A stretch of 64,000 nt of DNA from Theropithecus gelada (taxonomy: Eukaryota > Chordata > Mammalia > Primates > Cercopithecidae), in NCBI RefSeq assembly GCF_003255815.1, contig NC_037689.1, forward strand, positions 142,378,766-142,442,765, in the 5' to 3' direction. Made by a program: the position numbers and the translations under genes. This document shows, piece by piece, positions 20,463 to 31,782 of this stretch; the first letter of the stretch is position 1; every line of letters begins with the position of its first letter. Below the pieces are notes generated by a model, which was not told where the DNA came from, ran no database searches, and saw only the letters and a list, made by a program, of their open reading frames with translations.

Positions 20463-21350
20463 ACATGTAGAGATATTCTCTATACCTAGAAGTAGAATTG
20501 AGTCATATGGTATGTGAATCTTCAACTTTACAAGACACTGTCATCTTGCCCTTCAAAGTGGTAGCGTGCCAGTTTATCTTCATATCAGAAGTGTGTGAGA
20601 GATCCAATTTCTCTGTATCTGCTCAGTTTAAAGTATAAGACCTTCTAATTCTACCCATGTAATATAATTTGCACTGCTTTAATTTTCCAGGCTAATCATC
20701 TCTTCATAAATATATCACCAAATACAAAGCCCCATCCATGTGCTTGTCTCTAGTGCCTAATTTTATCTTTTTTCATCATTTTATTTTGTGTTGTTTGACT
20801 TTTTTTTATTTATTAGTAGAAATTCTTTATACAATGTGGTTACTAATCTTTATGGGTAATATGTGTCCACATGTTTTTCACGTAGTCAAATTAACCAATA
20901 TTTTCCTTGACACTTTGTGTTTATTCTACTTAAAAATATCCTTCTATACCCTAACGTTATAGACATAGTCTCTTGCATTTTTATCTAATAGCTTCGAAAT
21001 TTGCTTTTTTTACATTTTTGTCTTTCATGCATCTGATATTTATCTTTCAGTATGCTGTGAAATAGGAATATAATTTTTCCAAATGGGAAATCAATTGTAC
21101 CGGGATCATTTATTGACTACCTTGTTTTCCCAGTGATTTTTATTGCCATCTGTGTCATATGCCAAGTTCCCTAGTGTGCTTCCATTAGTTGTTCAGCTCT
21201 CTATTACTTTGGTCTGTCTACTCCTGCATCAAAAATACATTGCCTTAATCACTATCATTTTTTAAATAAATTCTGATCTGTAGTTGGACTCGTCTTCTCA
21301 AAAATTGTATTGGATTTCATTATATTTTTTGTTTCATATTTTGATAGGTG
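20463..21350 (-). mobile_element. L1M ORF2 fragment
   Basis: Antisense L1 order: 'ctagaagtagaattgagtca', 'cttcaaagtggtagcgtgcc', 'gtagaaattctttatacaat', 'cacgtagtcaaattaaccaa', 'catttattgactaccttgtt', 'gccttaatcactatcatttt'. No intact frame; the 74-codon frame at 20738 is on the wrong strand. Confidence 0.82.
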
Positions 21351-21359
21351 TTTAAAAAA

Positions 21360-21480
21360 CATATTGCGCTTACTATGTAACAAGTTCTATGTGATTTAAA
21401 AGCAGTAGCTCATTCGTTCCTTACAACTACACTATTAGGTATTACTATTATCATCTCTACCTTATAGATTAAGAGACTGA
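21360..21480 (-). mobile_element. MIR
   Basis: 'cgcttactatgtaacaagtt', 'cctt-acaactacactattag', 'gattaagagactgaagcaac' follow the antisense MIR/L2-like core. Confidence 0.7.
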
Positions 21481-21499
21481 AGCAACCTGTCTCTGAATG

Positions 21500-22320
21500 A
21501 AAATTAAGATAATGATATCAATCATACCTTTGTTAATATATGAATCCAATGCGATTTTAGTTATTTTCTAACTGGATTTTTTCAGGCATAACAAAAAATT
21601 TACATGACAGACAGCACAGCATGGTGATGAAGATCACCAACTCTAGAACCAGGCTGAGTTCTGTGTGGATAACTGTATCATCTGTGAACGAAAACAAACA
21701 CGTGGTAAATCAAGTGACAAATTTTGGAGGCTGAATCATGTGAAAGGCCTTAAATGGGAAGCTTCCTAACAGTATCTTCAGGGCATTAGTGAGAGGTATT
21801 CAAATCCTATTTTGTCAGACAGGATAGCACTTCAAGGCATTTTGCTTTATGTAAGAGTTGCAGTTTCTTTTCCTTCAGTAGGTTCTGGGTCAAATATCTT
21901 ATCCACATTTGTGTTCGAGCCCTGTCTCCTTGGAGAAGCATATATGGAGCTTTGAAACCATTATGGACCACTGTAATATCAGCTTATGTTTAATATGAAA
22001 GTTTTAATTCTCTTCTAATTTATAGTGTCTGTAGATATTTTTCTTTTTTGAACTTACATACATAATAAATTTTTTATTTTCATATAGTCTCATATTTCTA
22101 TGTGTTTCTAGTTAGAATTTGACCTCTTGCTGTATATTGATTTCCTATTTAATCAGACAAAAACCTATAGATGTCTTATATAAAAGACTGCTTTGATATA
22201 GGGAGAATAAAGAATTTTTTGTAATATTTCTGTATTTCATGGATATTGAACTGGTAGCCAGTTGGACGCAAACAAGGCACACATGCTTTTCTTATTTAGT
22301 ACAGTGTTTCTTGTAAAAAT
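21500..22320. other. unassigned, possible MIR start at about 21605-21665
   Basis: 'agcatggtgatgaagatcac' and 'tagaaccaggctgagttctg' resemble the MIR 5' tRNA-like part. The remainder is not recognised. Confidence 0.4.
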
Positions 22321-22328
22321 TGAATTGA

Positions 22329-22626
22329 GGCCAGGCGCAGTGGCTCACGCCTGTAATCCCAGCACTTTGGGAGGCTGAGGCAGGTGGATCACGAGGTCAG
22401 GAGATCGAGACCATCCTGGCTAACATGGTGAAACCCCGTCTCTACTAAAAAATACAAAAAATTAGCCAGGCGTGGTGGCAGGCACCTGTAGTCCCAGCTA
22501 CTCAGGAGGCTGAGGCAGGAGAATCGCTTGAACCCAGGAGGCAGAGCTTGCAGTGAGCCAAGATCATGCCACTGCACTCCGGCCTGGGCAAGAGAGTGAG
22601 ACTCATCTCAAAAAAAAAAAAAAAAA
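22329..22626 (+). mobile_element. AluS/Y intermediate
   Basis: Full-length sense Alu from 'ggccaggcgcagtggctca' to an A17 tail. Flanks gaattga at 22322-22328 and 22627-22633. Uses the ancestral 'aattagcc', unlike the younger copies. Confidence 0.95.
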
Positions 22627-22636
22627 GAATTGAACC

Positions 22637-23015
22637 TGCTATAGTTAGGCTTTGTGTCCCCACCCAAATCTCATCTTGAATTACAATCACCATAATGCCC
22701 TCATGTCAAGGGAGAGACCAGGTGGAGGTAATTGGATCATGGGGGCAGTTTCACCCATGCTGTTCTCCTGATAGTGACTGATTTCTCAGGAGGTCTGATG
22801 GCCTTTTATGTGTTTGGCAGTCCCTCCTGCATTCATTCTCCTTCCTGCTGCCTTGTAAAAAAGGTGCCTTGCTTCCCCTTCGCCTTTTATCATGATTATA
22901 AGTTTCCTGAAGCCTCCCCAGCCATTCTCAACTGTGAGTCAATTAAACCCCTTTTCTTTATAAATTACCCAGTCTTGGGTGGTTCTTTATAGCAGTGTAA
23001 AAACCAACTAATACA
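22637..23015 (+). mobile_element. MaLR 5' LTR
   Basis: Starts 'tgctatagttaggctttg' and ends 'ccaactaataca'. Carries 'gtgtccccacccaaatctca', a 'gtcaattaaacccc' ATTAAA-type poly(A) signal near 22938-22943, and the 'ttataaattacccagtcttg' U5-like stretch. Confidence 0.93.
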
Positions 23016-23021
23016 GTACAT

Positions 23022-23038
23022 TGGTACCAGAAATGGGG
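23022..23038 (+). promoter_or_regulatory. primer-binding-site position, tRNA-Leu-like
   Basis: 'tggtaccagaaatgggg' begins 7 bp after the 5' LTR. The first nine bases are complementary to the 3' end of a leucine tRNA as in ERV-L and MaLR elements; the distal half is mismatched. Confidence 0.65.
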
Positions 23039-24539
23039 CGCTGCTGTAAAGATACTCAAAAATGTGGAAGCGACTTTAGAACTGGCTAACAGGCAGAGAT
23101 TGAAACAGTTTGGAGTGCTCAGAAGAAGACAGGAAAATGTGGGTAAGTTTAGAACTTCCTAGAGATTTGTTGAATGGCTTTGACCAAAATGCTGATAGTG
23201 ATATGCACAATGAAGTTCTGTCTGAGGTGGTCTCAGATGGAGATGAGGAATTTCTTGGGAACTGGAATAAAGGTGATACTTGCTATGCTTTAGCAAAAAA
23301 GACTGGCAGCATTTTGCCCCTGCCCTAGAGGTCTATGGAACTTTGTACTTGAGAGATTGGATTTACAGTACATGGTAGAAGAAATGTCTAAGCAGCAAAG
23401 CGTTCAGGAGGAAGCAGAGCATAAAAGTTTGAAAACTTTGCAGCCTGATGATGCAATAGAAAAGAAAAACCCATTTTTTTGAGAAAAAATCAAGCACACT
23501 TCAGAAATTTGCATATGTAACAGAGCCAAATGTTAATCACCAAGAAAAAGGGGTAAATGTCTCCAGAGCATGTCAGAGGTCTTCATGGCAGCCCCTCCCA
23601 TCACAGGTCTGGAGGCCTACGAGGAAGAAATAATTTTATGGGCTTTGCATCCTAGAACCTTGCTGTTTTGTGGAGTCTTGGGACTTTGTGTCTTTCATCC
23701 CAGTGATGGCTAAAAGGGGCCAACATACACTTCAGGCCATTGAAAGCCTTAAGACTTGATGGCTTACACATGGTGTTCAGCCTGTGGGTGCAAAGAAGTC
23801 AATAATTGAGCTTTGGGAACTTCTGCCTAGATTTCAGAGGATGTATGGAAACGCCTCGATGTCCAAGCAGAAGTTTGCTGCAGGGGTGGACCCCCTCATG
23901 GAGAACCTCTGCTAGGGCAGTGAGAAAGGGAAATGCGAAGTTGGAGCCCCCACACAGAATCCCTGCTGGGACACTGCCTAATGGAGCTGTGAGAAGATAG
24001 ACATCATTCTTCAGACCCCATAATGGTAGATCCACTGACAGCTTCCACCGTGCACCTGGAAAAGCTGCCGACACTAAATGCCAGCCATATAAGCAGCCAG
24101 AAGGGGCACTGCATCCTGCAATGCCACAGGGTTAGAGCTTCCCAAGGCCACAGGATCCCACCTATTGCATCAGCATGACCTGGATGTGAGACATGGAGTC
24201 AAAAGAGATTATTTTGTAACTTTAAGATTTAATGACTGCCCAGGCTAATTTTGGACTTGCATGAGACCTGTGGCCCCTTTGCTTTGGCTGATTTCTCCCA
24301 TTTGAATGAGAACATTTACCCAATTCCTGTATCTCCATTGTATCTAGTAAGTAACTAACTTGCTTTTGATTTTACAGGCTCCTAGGCAGAAGGGACTTGC
24401 CTTGTCTCAGATGAGACTTTGGACTTGAACTTTTGGGTTGATGCTGGAATGAATTAAGACTTTGGGGGACTGTTGGGAAGGCATGATTGGTTTTGAAATG
24501 TGAAAGGGACATGAGATTTGGGAGGGACCAGGAGCGGAA

Positions 24540-24914
24540 TGAGATGGTTAGGCTTTGTGTCCTCATCCAATCATCACCTGGAATTATAATCCCCATAATC
24601 CCCACGTGTCAAGGGAGAGACCAGGTGGAGGTAATTGGATCATGGAGGTGGTTTTCCCCATGCTGTTCTTGTGATAGTGAGTTCTCAAGAGATCTGATGG
24701 TTTTATAAGTGTTTGGTAGTTCCTCCTGTGTGCATTCTCCTTCCTGCTGCCTTATGAAGAAGGTGTCTTGCTTCCCCTTCACCCTCCGCCATGATTGTGA
24801 ATGTCCTGAGGCCTCCTCAGCCATGCTGAACTGTGAATCAATTAAACTTCTTTCTTTTATAAATTACCCAGTCTTGGGTAGTTCTTTATAGCAGTGTGAA
24901 AACGGGTTAATACA
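24540..24914 (+). mobile_element. MaLR 3' LTR
   Basis: Starts 'tgagatggttaggctttg' and ends 'cgggttaataca'. Clearly homologous to the 5' LTR over its length, with scattered substitutions that date the insertion. Confidence 0.93.
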
Positions 24915-25044
24915 GAATCTTTAGTTGGGTTAACCCTCTCCAGGTCTCCAATGCCCTGAAGATGTTTTAGTTCATAATTCTTGTCAATATATTTAAAACT
25001 GGGCTTTTGAGATCTAACCTATCTTTGTAATATTTTCTGGAAAT

Positions 25045-25215
25045 TACTGAGTATTTATTGCACACTAATCAGTGCATGTCAAATCTTCTGTAGTATGTAT
25101 TTCTTTTCATTGTAATCAAAACCTTTTAAGGTAGGTATTGTCTTGTCATTTCATATCATATATAAATAAGCAAAGTTTCAAGAAGGTTGAACCATTGACC
25201 CAATGTTATGGAAAT
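25045..25215 (-). mobile_element. MIR
   Basis: 'actgagtatttattgcacac', 'aaggtaggtattgtcttgtc', 'aataagcaaagtttcaagaa', 'gttgaaccattgacccaatg' follow the antisense MIR order. Confidence 0.72.
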
Positions 25216-26094
25216 AATACAAAATGGAGCTATACATAATAGCTGTAAATAATAGTTTATCATAAGGCTCGAAGTCAGATCTGACTTTAAAATTTGTATT
25301 ATTTTTAATAAACCACCTTATAATGTGAGTTTTAAACTTTATATTTTCATTTTATTTTTAAACCACCCAGGATCTATCATTGGTATGTTTTCCAACTGCA
25401 GTAAGAAGACATTTTTTTCTCCATTATGTTTTTCACCAAATTCATGAAGTAATTTTATAATTGAAATTGATTAAATTCAGAAGCTACACACCTGGTGGTC
25501 TTTGATATATATAATTTCATCTCTCCTCCCATAAGCTAAGTGAATAGATGAAATGCAAATAATATTTCTGGATGTCCACAATGTATAGTCAATAGTCAAA
25601 TTTTATAGTTTAATTTTATAGTTAAATCCACAGTGCAGTCCTCCCAAATCACTACTGGGTTTGTTTGTGTTTGAGATCTGCCAGAATCACTCTGTGAGAC
25701 TAAGGTATGAAGGCCCTGGGGAGTGGTCCTCGAAGGAAAGTTTTGTCCTTTCATTGCTGAGCTAGATTCCTTCTGCAAAGTCAAACAGAAGTGCTGGAGG
25801 AAAAGAATACAGAGCAGCAAGATGGATGAAAAGTACCTTTCAGTTAAGGTTTTGCCTTTTCTGAAACTTCAAGTGAAATAACTGCACGATTTTTAGAAAC
25901 ACATGACACTTAAAATGTATTTTTAATTAAAGAACAGAACTATACAAAGCAAAGGATGCCAAAATTAATTTAAGTTTTAGACAGAGAAGAGGGAAAAACT
26001 TCTAATCTGAAAATAATGCAAAATGAAAGAGATGCTATTTTTTCAAATGAACATTAAGGAAAATAAAATGAATTTAATCAAGAATATGGCACAA
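25216..26094. other. unassigned
   Basis: AT-rich; no repeat or coding signal that I can support. Confidence 0.45.
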
Positions 26095-26315
26095 TGATTT
26101 GAATAGATTCATGACAGAAGTGTAGATTTAAATGTAGTCTCTTGTGTATGCTATCTGTGACCTTGGGATAGTTTTAGAAACCTCTGTTTATTCAGCTCTT
26201 CTTCAATGGTATAGTAACACTAGCATCAATTGCAAAGGATTCTTATAAGGATAAAATTTGATAATATGTGTATGGTTCATTTTTTTTTACTCCATATTAA
26301 GCAATCGATAAATGC
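26095..26315 (+). mobile_element. MIR, near full length
   Basis: 'gtagatttaaatgtagtctc', 'gctatctgtgaccttgggat', 'agaaacctctgtttattcag', 'aaaggattcttataaggata', 'aagcaatcgataaatgc' keep sense MIR order. Confidence 0.78.
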
Positions 26316-26995
26316 TTTTTTTAAATTCTCTTTTCTCCCAGTGAAAACAAATAGGACAGCATGATATAGTTGACAGAACAACTGATTTGAATTTAGAAGA
26401 ACTGGTTATCTCTAAAAATGTGTATTGGCTCATTTGGCCCTTTTTCCAGATCATAGACCTAGCAAGTGTCAGACACATACACAGGTTTGACACGCAATCT
26501 GGGTTCTATTTTTACTCTAAACTTGCCATTTTATGGGATCCCTTGGGACTTTCACAAAAAAGAAAGGGTACCATGTAAATGCTAGCCCTGCCCTACCCCC
26601 TTCCCAACCAACAATAACAAAATGAGAAGATGAAATAGTATAGGACAGACTAGAGTAGTAGCTTAGTATTTTTTAACATCATAACCTTTGCTATTTATTG
26701 TCTGTGGTTAAGGGTCATGAAAATTTATGATTTTTTTTTTTTTTTTTTTTTACGAGCATCCATCCATACCTGGTTTCTGTTGCTCAAAGAATAGGTTATA
26801 GGTACAATAATTTGAAGGTCTTCAATTATAAGATGGCAAATAAACCTTGAAGTTTTGTGACCTGACTGTTGTATAACCAGAAGTCAGTCACTTGACCATT
26901 TGACTTTGTCATACTTATGTGTCACTCCAAAAGAAATCACCTCAAACTTTGCAGCACACTACAGCAATTATTATTATTATTTTACACAATGGTGG
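26316..26995. other. unassigned, with poly-T run
   Basis: A T21 run at about 26731-26752 has no Alu or L1 body next to it. An ATT tract lies near 26970-26983. Confidence 0.45.
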
Positions 26996-26999
26996 TGTT

Positions 27000-27345
27000 T
27001 ACTATAGTCAGCTAGGTGGTTCTTGCTTGGGATCTCTACATGATTGCAGTCAGATGGTCAGCAAAACTTAATTCATGTTGAAGGCATCTTTCCTCATATG
27101 TGTAGCAGTTAATTCAGGCTGTTGGCTGAGACCACAGAGGCACCTGTCAGCTGAAACACCTACAGGTGGTTTCTCCACATGGTGGAGGCTTCCTCACAAT
27201 ATGTCAGCAGAGTGCCAAGGGTAAGCATCCTGAGGGGGACAGGAACAACATAAGAGACCACTAGGTGGAGGTTGCATCAACTTTTATGGCTGTCTGGGAA
27301 ATTACATTGTATCACTTCTGACCTACTTTATCAGACCCAGCAGTT
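27000..27345. mobile_element. ancient interspersed repeat, family not assigned
   Basis: 'cagctaggtggttcttgctt', 'attgcagtcagatggtcagc', 'tcaggctgttggctgagacc', 'ctccacatggtggaggcttc', 'caacttttatggctgtctgg' recall a widely dispersed old mammalian element, LTR or DNA-transposon class. I cannot name it. Confidence 0.4.
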
Positions 27346-28235
27346 ACAAAAGCTCACTGAGTTTCATGGAAAAGGGTAATAGTTTTCACTTTTTGATGGA
27401 AGAGAGGCAAGGTCCTCTGAATTACACTGAACCTAACAGTAAATACCACTTACACACTCACACATATATACCAGCACAGGAAGATAGTCAATGGACTCGA
27501 CCTGACAATAGATATATAGTGAACAAAAGTACCTTGTATGCCTATATACCTGGTTTATTTTAATGCCCTCTAGGTAATGGTAAGTATTCAATCTTTTTTG
27601 GCACATTAATTTCAAAGGCTATGCTTCATTTTTCTTCACTGAAGGTACAAAAGCAGTGTTTACACAGATGTCTCAGACAAAACAAAAGAGAACGTTTTCA
27701 TTTGTAACTGTCAAATTAATTGCAAATTATTTTTCATTCAAATGAGAACAAAAACACCTCCTAATGAGAGTTAAGATTTGCTACATAGCAAATTCATGAT
27801 GAAAAGAGGCAAGAGTGGATTAAATGAACCAAGTGCCCCATCCTGACACATTTAACAAGAAAATAGGTTAGTTGGCTTAATATTCTTTCTCAGGGAGAAA
27901 AATTATTTAAAATAAATCATCCAAAAATAAATAAGTCTGTACAAAAATCTTAGAAATGATAAATGATACTTCATGAAGGACCGATCTTTGCTTCTTATCA
28001 ATCTGTTTTCTTTTTATAAATGATACGAACAAAATATTCTTTATCTTGATTTGAGTTCATATTTTCATGTTATACCATATAAGACAATCGCTATGTTGAG
28101 CTGATGTGGTTCCCTAAACTGATGTTTTCAAGCTTTTGTAAATAAAAACTCATTAACCAAATCAACTGACAGTCCAGAAGATCTAAGTGATTTTCACTAA
28201 TAATTTCATTGTTGGAATTTTTTCAGTTAGGATAT
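27346..28235. other. unassigned
   Basis: No feature recognised; the short frames at 27366-27615 overlap on both strands. Confidence 0.45.
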
Positions 28236-28239
28236 ACTA

Positions 28240-28560
28240 AATTATACTGCAGTAAAATAAGCAATCTCACAAATATCAGAAACTTAAAATGAGAAATATT
28301 TATTTCAAACTCATATAATATGTCTACGGTGGGATAGCTGGGTTCCTTGTACATTTTAGTTGCTCAAAGATTTAGGTAAAGAGAATAGCTACCATCTGAA
28401 ACTTTGCGGGTTGCTGTGCCAGATGGAATAGGTGGCTTTGGAGGGTCTTGCACTTCCGAAGAAGAATCAGCTTCATTGGCCAGATCCATTCAGTCCCATC
28501 CAACTCCACCAGAGCCCGGAAATGGCTCTGTGTACTCAGAATGGGGAAGAACTGGAAACA
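28240..28560. mobile_element. ancient interspersed repeat, family not assigned
   Basis: 'ctgcagtaaaataagcaatc', 'aaatatttatttcaaactca' and the GC-richer 'ggtggctttggagggtcttg' resemble old mammalian elements that begin 'acaaaggtttatttctc'. Weak call. Confidence 0.35.
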
Positions 28561-29139
28561 TTTGGTGAATATAATTAATGACTACCACATAATTTAATGA
28601 ATAAACTCAAAGACATTAAAGAGCTAAGAAAAACAGAACGGAGATGAATAACTGAAGCAGAGAAGTAGAAGGGACGTCCTAGGTAAATTCTTTGAATGGA
28701 AGAGTCTCTCTCATCCAGGAATCTTTGCAGTATATAATTGGGTATGTGTTCTTTATAGCTTCGGTAGAGTAGATACATTTGAAGTGACAGTAATGGAACA
28801 AGATAAGCATCTAAAGTACAAATGGCCAGTAGGGAGTCACTCTATTCTATAGGCCCATAGGGTACCCCACCCTAATAAATGTAATGCCATGATGATGTCA
28901 TAGTCAAGAAAAGATAAGCCATTCTATTTTGATTGCAGAAGTACTTTTTCAACATTTTAGATTTTCATGTTAAATTAGTTTTGAGTCCATTATCAGATAA
29001 TACTTCTTGTTTTGGACTTTAGTGCAGAGAATTGGGGTATTTTTGTCATTATTGGACACAGCAAGGCTCCGCTTCTGTTTTATTTATTTTTCCATCTTAT
29101 CTGCACGTGTGTTTCCCATTCCCTTCATGTCATAGGGAG
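28561..29139. other. unassigned
   Basis: No feature recognised. Confidence 0.4.
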
Positions 29140-29500
29140 TCATTCTAATCTGTTTAATACATATCTTTTAGTTACATTATTTTATAAAATACATATATTC
29201 TTTGTTCATGCATTTTGAATTTATAAAAATGATATTGTGTTATACCTCATACAATTTCTTTTTTTATTCAGTTATGTATTTTAATGAACCATCCTTGTTG
29301 CTCTGTTTATTTCTAGTTTAATAGCTGTAACTACTGCATTGTATTACAGGTTTTTAGGTACCAACTTTTATTTATCCATTTGCCCAACAATAAATAGTGA
29401 GATTGCCTCCAAATCCCACCCTCTAAAATAACACTGTGATATACACCTTTGCACATGTCTCCTTATGGACCTATGTAAAAATTTTTTGATACATACACAA
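29140..29500 (-). mobile_element. L1M 3' UTR fragment
   Basis: Antisense order 'tgatattgtgttatacctca', 'ttttaatgaaccatccttgt', 'ttatttatccatttgcccaa', 'atacacctttgcacatgtct' matches L1M 3' ends. Confidence 0.65.
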
Positions 29501-29654
29501 ACCCACACACTGAGGACTGAAATTCAAGATCAGAGGGGATATATATATACTTAATTTGACTAGTTTCAGATTTTTCTCTAAATATATATGTGTGTATATT
29601 CACATGTATATGAAAGTATACAACATATTAAAAGTAATATTTTAGAAGTAGTGT

Positions 29655-29900
29655 AGTCTTAATGTGAGGGCTAGAGTCATTTTTGCCACCATTCAAATTT
29701 CCATCCTGTTTCTACAAATCATTGCTTGCATGACATTGGGAAGTTACTTAGTCTGAGACTCAGTTTTCTCATTTGTAAAATGTAACCATACCCAGCAGAT
29801 ACAGTGGTTGAAAGGTTTCAAAGGACTGCTTAGCAGAGTCTCTGGATCATAATAAGCACTCAATACTAGCTGTGATGATGATTATTGTTATTATTCCTAC
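29655..29900 (+). mobile_element. MIR, near full length
   Basis: 'gcatgacattgggaagttac', 'gactcagttttctcatttgt', 'aaaatgtaaccatacccagc', 'tcataataagcactcaatac', in sense order. Ends in GAT/ATT repeats. Confidence 0.85.
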
Positions 29901-30572
29901 ATATCAACAAAGTTCTTATTATGGTGCTAATTATGATACTATGTTTCTGCTTCAACTCCAGAAACCTTATGTGATCTCTTGTCCCTGCCAGCTACATACA
30001 AGTTGGGTAATGCAGAGAATACAGAACCTCTTTCAAACGCTTTGGACTATCTGGGCTTGCTTGCAGTGGGAAGGGCTTTATAGTTTTGCATACTTTTAAG
30101 TTGGGAAAATAATATATTCTATTATAGGCTTGATTGGGAAGATGTTTCCCCAACCATCTAAATGCCCTGTTATCTATGGACTTCCCTAATCTTTTACTAA
30201 AAGTACCCTAGACTGAGAAAACTTAAATAAAGAAATGACTTCTTGAGATCAAATGATGTATCGCCTTGAAGCTATAAGACTCTGTTAAAGGCATTCCACT
30301 ATTGGGCTGAGGTTATACTTCCTGCAGGAACAATACATTATGTAGAATCTTAGTTCCTATTCCAGTGCTAGGAACTATGAAGTTAACCAATAAATGTCAG
30401 ACAACCAAATACCACGGAGTGAAGGATTGAATTCACTTATAATAGCTACAATGCTAAAAACTGACTTGGTCACCGAGGACAATTAATATTCAATTGTACA
30501 TATAAATCTCATATTTATTCTCTCTTAAAGCATTTACTCTCAAGGCCATAGAGCACGTGGCTAGGGTACACA
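29901..30572. other. unassigned
   Basis: No feature recognised; the 75-codon frame at 29872-30099 starts in the MIR tail. Confidence 0.45.
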
Positions 30573-30580
30573 TTCTAGAA

Positions 30581-30794
30581 TAGTAGTTCTCAACTGGGGG
30601 AGATTTTGCTTACCAGGAACATTTAGAAATGTCTGGTGACATGTTTGTTTGCCCCAGCTAGGAAGATGTCACTGGAATCTAGTGGGCAGAGGCCAAGGAG
30701 ACTGCTCAACATTCAGTGACGCACAGAACACCCTACCTTCATGAAAGAATTTTGTCACCTAAAACGTCAGTCATGCCCAATTTGAAAACCTCTG
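30581..30794 (+). mobile_element. MER5A (hAT-Charlie MITE)
   Basis: 'tagtagttctcaactggggg' to 'tttgaaaacctctg' with 'gatgtcactggaatctagtg' and 'ctgctcaacattcagtg' inside. An 8-bp duplication ttctagaa (30573-30580) / ttctagag (30795-30802) matches at 7 of 8. Confidence 0.93.
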
Positions 30795-30802
30795 TTCTAG
30801 AG

Positions 30803-31010
30803 CCTAAGATTCCTTGGTTTGAATTCCAGTTCTATTACTTATGATCTGTGTGACCTTAGGTGGTTACTCAACTTTCTTCATCTACACAATTGACTTTATT
30901 TTTGTTATTAGGAACACAAGTAAATTCTCATAATGCATTTTATATCTGGCATATGGATGGTTCTCAGTGAATACTCCTGGCCTCTATAATTATTATTATT
31001 AAAGTAACTC
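30803..31010 (+). mobile_element. MIR, near full length
   Basis: 'tggtttgaattccagttcta', 'tctgtgtgaccttaggtggt', 'tctggcatatggatggttct', ending in an ATT repeat. The MER5A insertion lies at its 5' edge. Confidence 0.82.
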
Positions 31011-31077
31011 AAGCATACAAATAATCTCTTGAAGCCCATTTAACAAATATATTACTTTCAAGACCATTACGATCAAA

Positions 31078-31109
31078 GGCAAAACCAAAATTACTTTTGC
31101 ACCAACCTA
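31078..31109. mobile_element. half of a MADE1 mariner MITE
   Basis: 'aattacttttgcaccaacct' preceded by 'ggcaaaacc' is one terminal arm plus part of the centre of the 80-bp MADE1 palindrome. The other arm is missing. Confidence 0.88.
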
Positions 31110-31114
31110 AATAT

Positions 31115-31475
31115 ATTAAATAGATGTATAATATGTTAACTACTATGTGGGAATGATGAAATATTATTACATCTTTTATTTATTATCCTAAGTTATATGT
31201 GAATGTTTTTCATGTTATACTGTCAATATTTCCAAGGACTTTTCTATTCTTGTTCTCAACAAGAAGAAACAAGCTTAACATGTCGAACAAAAATAAGAAC
31301 AGATTAAAACATAGCACAGATGCACTAGAAAACTTTCTAGTGAAAGGATCAAAATCTCCCATTAGCTTTCTGGGCAAACAGGATCTTTTTTGTTTGTTTT
31401 CACACAAATAGATACATAGAAAAATTTTAAATGGTTAAATATATGTGCCAGCCATGTATGAATTATATAAAGCTA
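31115..31475. other. unassigned
   Basis: AT-rich. Overlapping 65-70-codon frames on both strands at 31199-31411 are not supported as coding. Confidence 0.45.
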
Positions 31476-31479
31476 AGAG

Positions 31480-31640
31480 AAATTGTAATATATGACAAAA
31501 TATAATTCAAGCCAAAAAATCATAACAAATATAGAAAGATACAATATACTGATTAAAGATAAAATTAAGTAAGAAGACCATCGGGAACATTTATGGACCT
31601 AACAATACTATCTCATGATAGAGTTATGGCCTTTCTATAA
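31480..31640 (+). mobile_element. possible L1 ORF2 fragment
   Basis: 'atgacaaaatataattcaag' ... 'aacatttatggacctaacaa' resembles the sense L1 ORF2 endonuclease-side text ('atttatgcacctaac'). Short and diverged. Confidence 0.45.
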
Positions 31641-31677
31641 AGAATTATACATAAAAATATATGGAACTTTTAAAGAC

Positions 31678-31782
31678 CCTTTCTCAGACACTGAGAGATC
31701 AAGCAGGAAAAAGAAAAGCAGAGATCCTTTCTGAGACACTGAGAGATCACGCAGGAAAAAAAAAAAAAAGAAAAGCAGAGAT
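31678..31782 (+). repeat. tandem duplication, 48-bp and 57-bp copies
   Basis: Copies at 31678-31725 and 31726-31782 share 'cctttct-agacactgagaga' and 'gaaaagcagagat'. The second is 9 bp longer through growth of an internal A run. One substitution separates 'aagcagg' from 'acgcagg'. Confidence 0.95.

Larger units (their letters stand above)
22637..24914 (+). mobile_element. complete THE1/MST MaLR provirus
   Basis: Two LTRs about 375-379 bp long flank a 1.5-kb internal region, a full MaLR arrangement of 2278 bp. Flanking 5-mers gaacc (22632-22636) and gaatc (24915-24919) agree at 4 of 5 positions. The internal region has no gag, pol or env frame, as expected for this non-autonomous family. The 72-codon frame at 23110-23328 and those on the complement are parts of the interior and are not supported as genes. 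I infer an anthropoid or slightly older insertion. Confidence 0.92.

Noticed and set aside
23110..23328. 72-codon frame with acidic composition
   Set aside because: Lies in the interior of a MaLR provirus, a non-coding part present in many genome copies; no retroviral domain.
26731..26752. Isolated poly-T run as a processed pseudogene tail
   Set aside because: No gene-like body or target duplication beside it; the same holds for the A run at 42261 and the T run at 61082.
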